Of a stretch of DNA of 29,876 nt, positions 22,929 through 29,876 are shown in pieces. This stretch comes from JASJCP01 sp051155735 (GTDB lineage Bacteria > Cyanobacteriota > Cyanobacteriia > Cyanobacteriales > Xenococcaceae), in assembly GCA_051155735.1 (NCBI GenBank), contig DAXETX010000325.1:1-29876 (forward strand), read 5' to 3'. Numbering within the stretch: position 1 is the stretch's first letter; the number at the start of each line of letters is the position of its first letter. The notes under the pieces were generated by a model that was given only the letters and a program-made list of their open reading frames with translations, was not told the origin of the DNA and searched no databases. The position numbers and the translations under genes are program-made.

Positions 22929-25175
22929 ATGACTGCTACATCTATTTTGGAACATTCTTCGATTGACCTCGAACTCCCTGGCTGGTTAAAAGAATGTATG
23001 CTTCAGCAAGAATCGGGTCAAGCGGATTCTCATACAGACTTAATCTGTCGCGCTTTTAATTTTGCTTTTCAACTTCATGAAGGTCAATACCGCAAATCTG
23101 GTGAACCTTACATCGCTCATCCGATAGCTGTTGCAGGGCTACTAAGAGATTTAGGAGGCGATGATGTGACCATTGCTGCGGGGTTTCTCCATGACATTGT
23201 TGAAGATACCGAAGTCACTCCCGAAGAAATTGAAGCTCGTTTTGGCGCAGATGTTCGGCAACTAGTAGAAGGTGTTACCAAACTTTCTAAATTTAATTTT
23301 TCGAGTAAAACGGAACGTCAAGCGGAGAATTTTCGTCGGATGTTTTTGGCGATGGCAAAAGATATCCGAGTCATCATCGTAAAACTAGCTGACAGGTTAC
23401 ATAATATGCGGACGCTAGAACATCTTAAACCCGAAAAACAACAGCGCATTAGTCGAGAAACCAGAGAAATTTTTGCCCCCTTAGCCAATAGATTAGGTAT
23501 CGGACGCTTTAAGTGGGAATTAGAAGATTTATCATTTAAGTACTTAGAAACAGCAGCTTATAATCAGATTAAAGCTTTCATTTCTGAACGCAGAGATGCC
23601 CGTGAAGCCAGAATCGAGCAGATGACCGAGATATTGCGATCGCGCTTAGATAAGCTGAGCATCAAGGTTTTAGAGCTTAAAGGCAGACCCAAGCATCTTT
23701 ATGGCATTTATCAAAAAATGCAGCGACAAAACAAAGAATTTGAAGAGATTTACGACATTGCTGCCCTGAGAATTATTGTCGAAACCAACGAAGAATGTTA
23801 TCGTTCTCTAGCCGTAGTTCACGATGCTTTTAAACCGATTCCTGGTCGTTTTAAAGACTATATCGGCTTACCCAAACCCAATCGTTATCAATCTCTACAT
23901 ACTACTGTAGTCGGGTTAAATGGTCGCCCCCTCGAAATTCAAATCAGAACGATCAAAATGCACCATATCGCCGAGTATGGGATTGCTGCTCACTGGAAAT
24001 ACAAAGAAACAGGCTCTAGTGACACCCAAATCAATTCTGATGATGAAAAATTTACTTGGCTCAGACAGCTACTAGACTGGCAAAATGACCTCAAAGATGC
24101 CCAAGAATATATAGACAGTCTCAAAGACAATTTATTTGAAGATGATGTTTATGTGTTTACTCCTAATGGCGATGTAATTGTGTTAGCTCAAGATGCAACT
24201 CCAGTAGATTTTGCCTATCGCATTCACAGTGAAATTGGCAATCATATGAAAGGTGCTAGAGTTAATGGGCGTTGGTCTCCTCTCGATCTGCCCTTAAATA
24301 ATGGGGATATTGTCGAGATTATTACTCAAAATAACAGCCATCCTAGTTTAGATTGGCTCAACTTTGTCGTCACTCCTACGGCTCGTAATCGGATTCGTCA
24401 GTGGTACAAACGCTCGCATCGCGAAGAAAATCTCGCTCGCGGACGCGGACTACTAGAAAAAGAAATGGGTAAAAGCGGTTTAGATTCTTTACTAAAATCA
24501 GAACCAATGCAGCTTACAGCCCAAAGATGTAACTATCAGTCTGTCGATGATCTCGTAGCAGCCCTTGGTTACGGTGAAGTAACTCTAAATCAGGTAGTCA
24601 ACCGTCTGCGAGAAGTTGTCAAAGAACAGCAACCAGTAGAGCCAGTTACCCCAGAGCAAGAAATAGCTAATCTCACTGCTACTGTCAGCCCAGAAATTTC
24701 TCGTACCAAAGTTAGTAAATCACCCATAGCAGGAGTAGAAGGGTTACTCTATCATCTGGCAGGTTGTTGTAAACCCTTACCAGGAGAACCGATTATTGGT
24801 GTAGTTACTCGCAGTTCTCGCGGAATTTCAATTCACCGCCAAGGTTGTACCAATGTCGAATCAATACCAGGAGAAAGATTAGTCCCCGTCAATTGGAATC
24901 CAATTGATGAACAAGGCAGACCAATAACTTATCCTGTAGATATCCAAATTGAAGCGATTGATCGAGTTGGAGTGCTAAAAGATATCTTGTCGCGCTTTAG
25001 CGATCAAAATATTAATGTTCGCAATGCGGGAGTTAAGACTAATCCTAATAAACCTGCCTTGATTTCTCTGAGTATCGACATTCGCGATCGCCAGCAATTT
25101 GAATATACTATTAATAGACTCAAAAATATGAGCGATATCCTTAATATCCGTCGCGTCAGTCAAAAAGACAACTAA
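22929..25175 (+). CDS. rel: Bifunctional (p)ppGpp synthetase/hydrolase (Rel/SpoT)
   Basis: A 748-residue stringent-response enzyme. The HD hydrolase domain (about 40-195) keeps H64, H88-D89, E92-D93 and D155 (KLADRLHNMRTL), so ppGpp hydrolysis should work. The synthetase domain (about 235-360) has RPKHLYGIYQKM, YDIAALRI and the RFKD motif (307-310) with PKPNRYQSLHT; RFKD, rather than the EXDD of RelA, marks bifunctional Rel enzymes. TGS domain 405-466 (VYVFTPNGDVIVLA), Cys-containing zinc-finger region near 610 (AGCCKPLPGEPI) and C-terminal ACT domain 670-745 follow. It sets (p)ppGpp levels in response to starvation and darkness in cyanobacteria. Monocistronic by context. Confidence 0.96.
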   Translation: MTATSILEHSSIDLELPGWLKECMLQQESGQADSHTDLICRAFNFAFQLHEGQYRKSGEPYIAHPIAVAGLLRDLGGDDVTIAAGFLHDIVEDTEVTPEEIEARFGADVRQLVEGVTKLSKFNFSSKTERQAENFRRMFLAMAKDIRVIIVKLADRLHNMRTLEHLKPEKQQRISRETREIFAPLANRLGIGRFKWELEDLSFKYLETAAYNQIKAFISERRDAREARIEQMTEILRSRLDKLSIKVLELKGRPKHLYGIYQKMQRQNKEFEEIYDIAALRIIVETNEECYRSLAVVHDAFKPIPGRFKDYIGLPKPNRYQSLHTTVVGLNGRPLEIQIRTIKMHHIAEYGIAAHWKYKETGSSDTQINSDDEKFTWLRQLLDWQNDLKDAQEYIDSLKDNLFEDDVYVFTPNGDVIVLAQDATPVDFAYRIHSEIGNHMKGARVNGRWSPLDLPLNNGDIVEIITQNNSHPSLDWLNFVVTPTARNRIRQWYKRSHREENLARGRGLLEKEMGKSGLDSLLKSEPMQLTAQRCNYQSVDDLVAALGYGEVTLNQVVNRLREVVKEQQPVEPVTPEQEIANLTATVSPEISRTKVSKSPIAGVEGLLYHLAGCCKPLPGEPIIGVVTRSSRGISIHRQGCTNVESIPGERLVPVNWNPIDEQGRPITYPVDIQIEAIDRVGVLKDILSRFSDQNINVRNAGVKTNPNKPALISLSIDIRDRQQFEYTINRLKNMSDILNIRRVSQKDN

Positions 25176-25288
25176 TCAACGAATTTGATAACGCCTATTT
25201 GCCTGATACCAGACTATAATGTATTGCTATTACTTCTATCCTCGATTAAGTTAGTAAAAGGCAAATTTAAAGGTACAAGGAGAAGTTT

Positions 25289-27952
25289 GTGTTAGAAAAT
25301 GCTTCTGGTTGGCAAAAATTTAGTAATAAGTTAAGTTTCTCACCCAATCTGCCAGCGAAAGCACTGTTGAAACTGGTTTCCTCTTTGTTCCCTTTAACTC
25401 TGTCAATGTCTCCTGCTATGGCAACAGGAGAGGTATTGGGAGTGGTCAAAAGCCCAGATAATGCTGGGCAATGGGCAGAAATTACCAGTCGTTTAGAGCG
25501 AGTTGGGATTGATTACTGCATAGTTGAGACGACTAACTGGCAAGGGGAAATCGACTTAGGTACGATCAATGTTTTACTTTTGCCCAACATTGCTACTATT
25601 GATGCGGTTCAGGCAAACGTCATCGAAAGCTGGATGAATCGAGGCGGTAAAGTAATCGTCTCAGGACCTACCGCTAGCTTATCCCGTCCCGAAATTCGTG
25701 ACAAACTACGTTCTTTATTCGGTGCGTATTGGGCATATCCTCTTTCTGCTCCTGCTAACCTGGAACTCGCTGCTAGTAGCCCTCCTGAATGGTTTGGTCG
25801 CCAACAACTCCAAGATAGTTTTATTGGGGCGGTTCTTTTTCCTTCTGACCCTAACAGTCAAACCGCTGCAATTTGGCTAGATGAAAGTGAATCACCAGCA
25901 GCCATAGTTACTGATAATTCCACAGTTTTAGGCTGGCGTTGGGGAGTAGAAGCTGTTGCGGATGCTAGTCTTGATACTGCCTGGTTACAAGCAGCCCTAA
26001 ATCGCTACGGTATTAGTACTTACGGCAGATTTGCGCCCACTCAGTACACTCCTGCTACTGCCTGTCGCCCCGAAGTAATTCCTCCCCAAGACGAACCCGA
26101 ACCCTTTATTCCTGGTTGGCAACTAGAGCGTTCTCAGTCTTTAATTAATTCTCCACCAGGAATCAGTCTTTCTACTGCTCAAGTACAGCAAATGACTCAA
26201 GAATTAGAGGGTTTAATGAGTCGCTTTGAAAGTACTTTACTCACAGCGGATGCTTTAGCAAGTAATCTTGACGTTTCCACAACTAAAGCCATTGAACAGT
26301 TGCTCAGCCAGGATACCCAAAATAAGCAAGAATTCAAAAATCCAGTTACTGGTTCGCGCTATAAAAACGCTCATCAAGCTCTAGAAAAAGCTAAAAGTAA
26401 GCTTCAAAAATTTGCTGACCTAGCCCAAGAAGGGAAATCGGATCAAGCTCAAGCTCAATGGTTAGCAGCAAGGCGAACTCTTTGGGATCATTATCCTACC
26501 GATCGCCAAGTCGCCAAATCAGAAATACGTGCTATCTGGCTTGACCGTGGTACTATTGTTAAAACCCGCTCAGAAGCAGATTTAGCTAAAATCTTTGATA
26601 ATATGGCAAAAGCGGGGATTAATACGGTTTTTTTTGAAACAGTTAACTCTGGCTATACTATCTACCCTAGTAAAATTGCCCCGCAACAAAATCCTCTTAC
26701 CAAAGGTTGGGACCCTCTTAAGGCTGCGGTTAAACTAGCTCATGAGCGAGGGATGGAATTACACGCTTGGGTTTGGACTTTTGCCGCAGTAAATCAGCGT
26801 CATAACCTGATTGTCAATCAACCAGCAGACTATCTCGGTCCAATTTTATCCCGATATCCAGATTGGGTAATTACCGATAAAGACGGTAATCGGTTTAATC
26901 CAAATTCGGGTAAAGCTTTTTTTGATCCCGCCAACCCTGGAGTACAACGCTACTTAAGTTTACTTTTAGAAGAAATTGCTACTCGCTATGAAGTAGATGG
27001 CATTCAGTTAGATTATATTCGCTATCCTTTTCAAAATCATGATGGCTCAATTAACTTCGGTTATGGAATAGCCTCGCGCCAAGAATTTAAAAAACTCACA
27101 GGAGTCGATCCGATTACTTTAAGTTTAAGCGATCCTTTATGGTCGCAGTGGACAGGGTTTCGCATCAAGCAAGTTGATAATTTTGTCGCTTCTGTCTCTC
27201 AAAGACTTAAGGCAAAAAGACCTGATTTGATCCTCTCTACTGCTGTGTTTCCGATTCCGCGACAAGAAAGACTGAATAAAATCCAACAACATTGGGAAGA
27301 ATGGGTGAGGCAAGAATGGATTGATATGTTAGTGCCGATGACCTATGCTTTGGATACAGAACAGCTAACTCAGCTAACTCGTCCTTTGTTTGAACAGCAA
27401 GATGAAGGCACAGCCCTACTGTTACCTGGAATTCGGCTGCTCAATGTACCAGATATCGTAGCAGTAGATCAGATGCAGTTACTTAGAGGAATGACGACGC
27501 AAGGTTTTGCCTTATTTGCAGCCGAAAACTTTAATTCGAGTTTAGTGAGTATTTTTAATCGCACTAATGGTAATACCAATAAACAACAACCGCAACCTTT
27601 GCCCCATCGGCAGCCTTTTCAGGCAGCTTCATCCCGCTACAGTACTCTCCAAAAAGAATGGAATTTTGTTTTAAGTCGCAATCAGGTAGCAATGAACGCG
27701 GATACCCTCAAAGAATGGGGCAAACAAGCGGATAATTTGGCACTAGATCTCGAAAAACTAGCAACTGAACCTTCTCAAAGTCATCTGCTTTCTGCTCAAG
27801 TTACGCTCGCTGGGGTACGCCGTAAGTTTCCTCAATGGGTTGCAGAAAGTCAGCATATTAGCTCTTATCAAGCTGATGTTTGGACCAATAATTTAGCCTC
27901 TTTAGAGCGATTACTCAGTTATGGCGAGAGCCGAGTTTTAAAAGATAACTAA
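25289..27952 (+). CDS. Exported GHL10-family glycoside-hydrolase-like protein
   Basis: An 887-residue protein starting with GTG, supported by AAGGAGA at 25277-25283. A signal peptide covers about residues 24-45 (ALLKLVSSLFPLTLSMSPAM, cleavage after AMA). Residues 48-250 look like a Rossmann/amidotransferase-like domain (VLLLPNIATIDAVQANVIES, GGKVIVSGP). A helical linker (290-400) follows. Residues 410-740 match the GHL10 TIM barrel (EIRAIWLDRGTI, GINTVFFETVNSGYTIYPS, HAWVWTFAA, VDGIQLDYIRYP near 570, PMTYALD). GHL10 proteins are predicted polysaccharide or peptidoglycan-related hydrolases; substrate unknown. A C-terminal helical region completes it. A strong hairpin terminator follows. Confidence 0.85.
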   Translation: MLENASGWQKFSNKLSFSPNLPAKALLKLVSSLFPLTLSMSPAMATGEVLGVVKSPDNAGQWAEITSRLERVGIDYCIVETTNWQGEIDLGTINVLLLPNIATIDAVQANVIESWMNRGGKVIVSGPTASLSRPEIRDKLRSLFGAYWAYPLSAPANLELAASSPPEWFGRQQLQDSFIGAVLFPSDPNSQTAAIWLDESESPAAIVTDNSTVLGWRWGVEAVADASLDTAWLQAALNRYGISTYGRFAPTQYTPATACRPEVIPPQDEPEPFIPGWQLERSQSLINSPPGISLSTAQVQQMTQELEGLMSRFESTLLTADALASNLDVSTTKAIEQLLSQDTQNKQEFKNPVTGSRYKNAHQALEKAKSKLQKFADLAQEGKSDQAQAQWLAARRTLWDHYPTDRQVAKSEIRAIWLDRGTIVKTRSEADLAKIFDNMAKAGINTVFFETVNSGYTIYPSKIAPQQNPLTKGWDPLKAAVKLAHERGMELHAWVWTFAAVNQRHNLIVNQPADYLGPILSRYPDWVITDKDGNRFNPNSGKAFFDPANPGVQRYLSLLLEEIATRYEVDGIQLDYIRYPFQNHDGSINFGYGIASRQEFKKLTGVDPITLSLSDPLWSQWTGFRIKQVDNFVASVSQRLKAKRPDLILSTAVFPIPRQERLNKIQQHWEEWVRQEWIDMLVPMTYALDTEQLTQLTRPLFEQQDEGTALLLPGIRLLNVPDIVAVDQMQLLRGMTTQGFALFAAENFNSSLVSIFNRTNGNTNKQQPQPLPHRQPFQAASSRYSTLQKEWNFVLSRNQVAMNADTLKEWGKQADNLALDLEKLATEPSQSHLLSAQVTLAGVRRKFPQWVAESQHISSYQADVWTNNLASLERLLSYGESRVLKDN

Positions 27953-27967
27953 AAATTCGAGAATTGG

Positions 27968-28023
27968 TCAAGGTTACACCGTCGCTTTACAACGGTGTAA
28001 CCTTGACTGCCGAAGGCAGTCAA
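27968..28023 (+). terminator. Two overlapping hairpins after the GHL10 gene
   Basis: The first has a perfect 15-bp stem (27968-27982 with 27992-28006). The second, TTGACTGCC-GAA-GGCAGTCAA (28003-28023), shares TTGA with the first and is followed by AAATATTTTT. Both begin within 75 bp of the stop codon. The second, with its T tract, is the likely terminator; the two cannot be fully formed at once. Confidence 0.75.
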
Positions 28024-28265
28024 AAATATTTTTCCTAACTGATGCGGGAAATATGAAGTTTAGCTTAAAGATTATTTCCTGGTATAAAAATACTGACTAA
28101 AATGAAATAAGTTAATTTAAGACTTACCTTCTAAGATCAATTTAGAAAATACTTGAGACAGATAATTTCTCCGTGTCCCTGGGTCTCCCCGTCTCCGGAT
28201 CAACCATCTGTATTAACTAAAAACTAAAACAATATAATGAGTCTTCACTGGGAGCATCACGATTT
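28024..28265. other. Intergenic region
   Basis: No coding frame seen. The segment 28170-28202 is a CT-rich tract (GTGTCCCTGGGTCTCCCCGT) of a type often scattered through cyanobacterial intergenic DNA. Confidence 0.4.
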
Positions 28266-28682
28266 ATGGCATCAACTCAAAATGTAAAATCTTATCTTGC
28301 CTATTGGTTTCAGTTGGGCAAAAGTTTGGTGCTGTCTAATGGTCGGGAGATGCTACTCCCTGAGCCTGTGATGCAAGGCGATCGCTATTCATCGCAGTTT
28401 GAAGCGTGTTGGCAAAAAGTTATGGCTGTAGAAGGGAAAAACTGCTATTTAGAGGGGACAGATTCGACAATTGATAGTTTACTCTCTCCTGCCTGGGAGA
28501 TCTGTCCTTGTGCCAGATGTGAGATGCCAGTCCCTAGAGTTGAGTTGGGTCAAGCTTCCCTGATGTGTCCTTGCCACGATTTGCCTCATTGGCCCAATTC
28601 AGAGTTACCAACACCTAGATCGCCGATTAACAATAGCAGTCACTTAACGCGCATTAGAAATCGTCTTGCTAAGCGTCAATAA
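28266..28682 (+). CDS. Conserved cyanobacterial Cys-rich protein, unknown function
   Basis: A 138-residue soluble protein. The N-terminal half (YLAYWFQLGKSLVLSNGREM, LLPEPVMQGDRYS) is followed by a cysteine cluster: C80, C82, C85 (CPCARCEMPVP) and C101, C103 (CPCHDLPHWPNSELPTPRSP). The spacing suggests a metal site or iron-sulfur-like ligand set, but no known domain is recognised. The pattern looks like a family conserved across cyanobacteria. It converges with thiS, stop codons 37 bp apart. Confidence 0.75.
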   Translation: MASTQNVKSYLAYWFQLGKSLVLSNGREMLLPEPVMQGDRYSSQFEACWQKVMAVEGKNCYLEGTDSTIDSLLSPAWEICPCARCEMPVPRVELGQASLMCPCHDLPHWPNSELPTPRSPINNSSHLTRIRNRLAKRQ

Positions 28683-28719
28683 TTCTGTTTAAGCTATTGT
28701 CGCGAAGCTCGATCATCCC

Positions 28720-28941
28720 TCAACCACCACCGACAATCGTGACAATTTCTAGGCGATCGCCTTCTTGAAGTTGCGTTTCAGCCCAAAATTGGCGATGTAA
28801 AATTTCTCCGTTATACTCCACTGCGACTAAACGGGGATTGAGGTTAATTTGACTCAAAAATTCGGGTAAGGTCACAGCAGCAGTTAAAGAATGAGTTTCC
28901 CCGTTAAGATAAATATTGATTGTAGTGTTAGTCTCTAGCAT
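28720..28941 (-). CDS. thiS: Sulfur carrier protein ThiS
   Basis: A 73-residue ubiquitin-fold protein (YLNGETHSLTAAVTLPEFLS, AVEYNGEILHR, GDRLEIVTIVGGG). The C-terminal Gly-Gly is thiocarboxylated by ThiF/IscS and donates sulfur to the thiazole ring in thiamine synthesis. It starts 5 bp after thiE on the same strand, so the two form a thiE-thiS operon. Complete. Confidence 0.93.
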   Translation of the reverse strand: MLETNTTINIYLNGETHSLTAAVTLPEFLSQINLNPRLVAVEYNGEILHRQFWAETQLQEGDRLEIVTIVGGG

Positions 28942-28946
28942 TAACT

Positions 28947-29876
28947 TTAGTAGGGTTGGGACTGTAATAAAGCGAGAAATTGACGAGTCATCAAATCAGG
29001 TTGCTCTGCTTGCATAATAGCGCGAACCACAGCAACTCGCTTGACTCCTGCTGCTAAAACTTCGTCAAGATTAGTTAAATCAATACCACCGATGGCAAAC
29101 CAAGGAATTGGGCAATTTTCGACGACATAACGGATATAATCAGCGCCTGCTTCTGCTTTTCCTGGTTTCGTGGGAGTTTGATAAACCGGACCAACTCCGA
29201 CATAATCTGCGCCTTCAGCGATCGCCTTAGCTAATTCATCTTGATTAGTGGTAGAACGCCCGACAATCTTACCAGAACCTAAAATGTCTCTCGCTAAAGA
29301 TAAAGGCATATCTTGTTGTCCGAGATGTACCCCATCAGCATTAACCGCGACAGCTAGATCGACGCGATCGTTGACGATAAATAGCGCATCATATTGATGA
29401 CATAGTTGGCACAGTTGTTGCGCGATATTCAAACGAATCCTGTCTGCTGCTGTTTTGTCGCGATATTGAACTAAGGTTAATCCTGCTTGTAACGCTGATT
29501 CGACCACCGTTAACAAATTTGCTTCAGGGGAAGTTATCAAATAAAGACAAGAATTATGCAATTGTAGATAACGACGATTATTTAATAAATTACTTTCTAA
29601 AATATAAACTCGATAGCGCATTTGTTTACAAATTGCACTCATTTGAGGATGATAAAGTTTACCATACTCTTCTAGTACTCTTAACGCCTCTTGGGTACGA
29701 CATAAATTAGCCTGTAAAACCGCTTCAACACTGTTTCTAATTGTTTCTTGAGGATGAGATAATTCAGTTCCCACATCAGTCGGAGTATTTCTTGCTTGGC
29801 GTATTTCCCAATTGTGTAATTGAGCTAATTCTTGTCTGATATTTTTACATTCTTCTGCTAAAGCACTATTATTTAA
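28947..29876 (-). CDS. thiE: Thiamine-phosphate synthase, 5' end off the right edge
   Basis: At least 309 residues in the window; the frame is open to base 29876 without a start, so the true N-terminus lies beyond. The C-terminal TIM barrel (about the last 200 residues) has VQYRDKTA, NDRVDLAVAVNADGVHLGQQ, GVGPVYQTPTKPG and FAIGGID, the signature of ThiE, which joins HMP-pyrophosphate and thiazole phosphate to make thiamine phosphate. The upstream part (ANLCRTQEALRVLEEYGKLY, ARNTPTDVGTELSHPQE) is the N-terminal extension characteristic of cyanobacterial ThiE. A GTG at 29774 is internal, preceded by in-frame conserved sequence, and is not the start. Followed closely by thiS. Confidence 0.95.
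   Translation of the reverse strand, partial: LNNSALAEECKNIRQELAQLHNWEIRQARNTPTDVGTELSHPQETIRNSVEAVLQANLCRTQEALRVLEEYGKLYHPQMSAICKQMRYRVYILESNLLNNRRYLQLHNSCLYLITSPEANLLTVVESALQAGLTLVQYRDKTAADRIRLNIAQQLCQLCHQYDALFIVNDRVDLAVAVNADGVHLGQQDMPLSLARDILGSGKIVGRSTTNQDELAKAIAEGADYVGVGPVYQTPTKPGKAEAGADYIRYVVENCPIPWFAIGGIDLTNLDEVLAAGVKRVAVVRAIMQAEQPDLMTRQFLALLQSQPY

Noticed and set aside
28170..28202. CT-rich intergenic tract as a possible regulatory site
   Set aside because: No symmetry or position that supports a function; similar tracts are common in cyanobacterial intergenic DNA.
29772..29774. GTG as the start of thiE
   Set aside because: The frame stays open upstream to the window edge and encodes residues typical of the cyanobacterial ThiE extension, so this valine is internal.

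Overview
The window looks like cyanobacterial chromosome. It is AT-rich and carries about twenty copies of the HIP1 octamer GCGATCGC. Several genes are typical of cyanobacteria: a PatD-like protein, a ThiE whose N-terminal extension runs off the right edge, a bifunctional (p)ppGpp synthetase/hydrolase and a conserved Cys-rich 138-residue protein. No rRNA, tRNA, CRISPR array or complete insertion sequence was found. A baeocyte-forming or other unicellular/colonial cyanobacterium is plausible, but the lineage is inference.

Left edge (1-3.6 kb): a SNF2-type helicase resembling DrmD of DISARM antiphage systems, preceded on the minus strand by a small XRE regulator. Upstream lie a CRP-like palindrome and small or decayed zinc-ribbon reading frames. 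The rest of a DISARM locus, if present, would lie left of base 1. From 4 to 11.6 kb is mostly housekeeping: a secreted unknown protein, a viroplasmin-type RNase H, an M61 PDZ peptidase, DNA polymerase I and a YqiA-like esterase, with a 650-bp non-coding stretch full of inverted repeats. From 11.8 to 15.7 kb is a 1038-residue membrane protein built from tandem 98-residue helical repeats, divergent from a CsbD stress protein.

The 15.8-18.5 kb region is accessory: a YdjM-like membrane protein, an XRE/ImmA-type pair and a HicAB toxin-antitoxin pair, with a 180-bp highly structured non-coding block between the two pairs. From 18.7 to 21 kb come a GDSL esterase with an RTX tail, a short Crp/Fnr-type regulator and a short-chain-dehydrogenase remnant. 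From 21 to 22.6 kb is a minus-strand cluster of a PatD-like protein, a histone-deacetylase-fold enzyme and a small unknown protein. From 22.9 to 29.9 kb are Rel, a GHL10 glycosidase-like exported protein, the Cys-rich protein and the thiE-thiS pair.

The most striking non-gene signal is a family of three 47-nt elements (2935-2981, 17593-17639, 22188-22234). They align without gaps, share a conserved internal loop (CG plus CTTGTG), and change both stems by paired substitutions. All three sit downstream of minus-strand genes, and one has been captured as the C-terminal 15 codons of the PatD-like protein. They resemble REP-type palindromes or a structured RNA element. A separate short double palindrome appears to be inserted in frame in the helicase gene.
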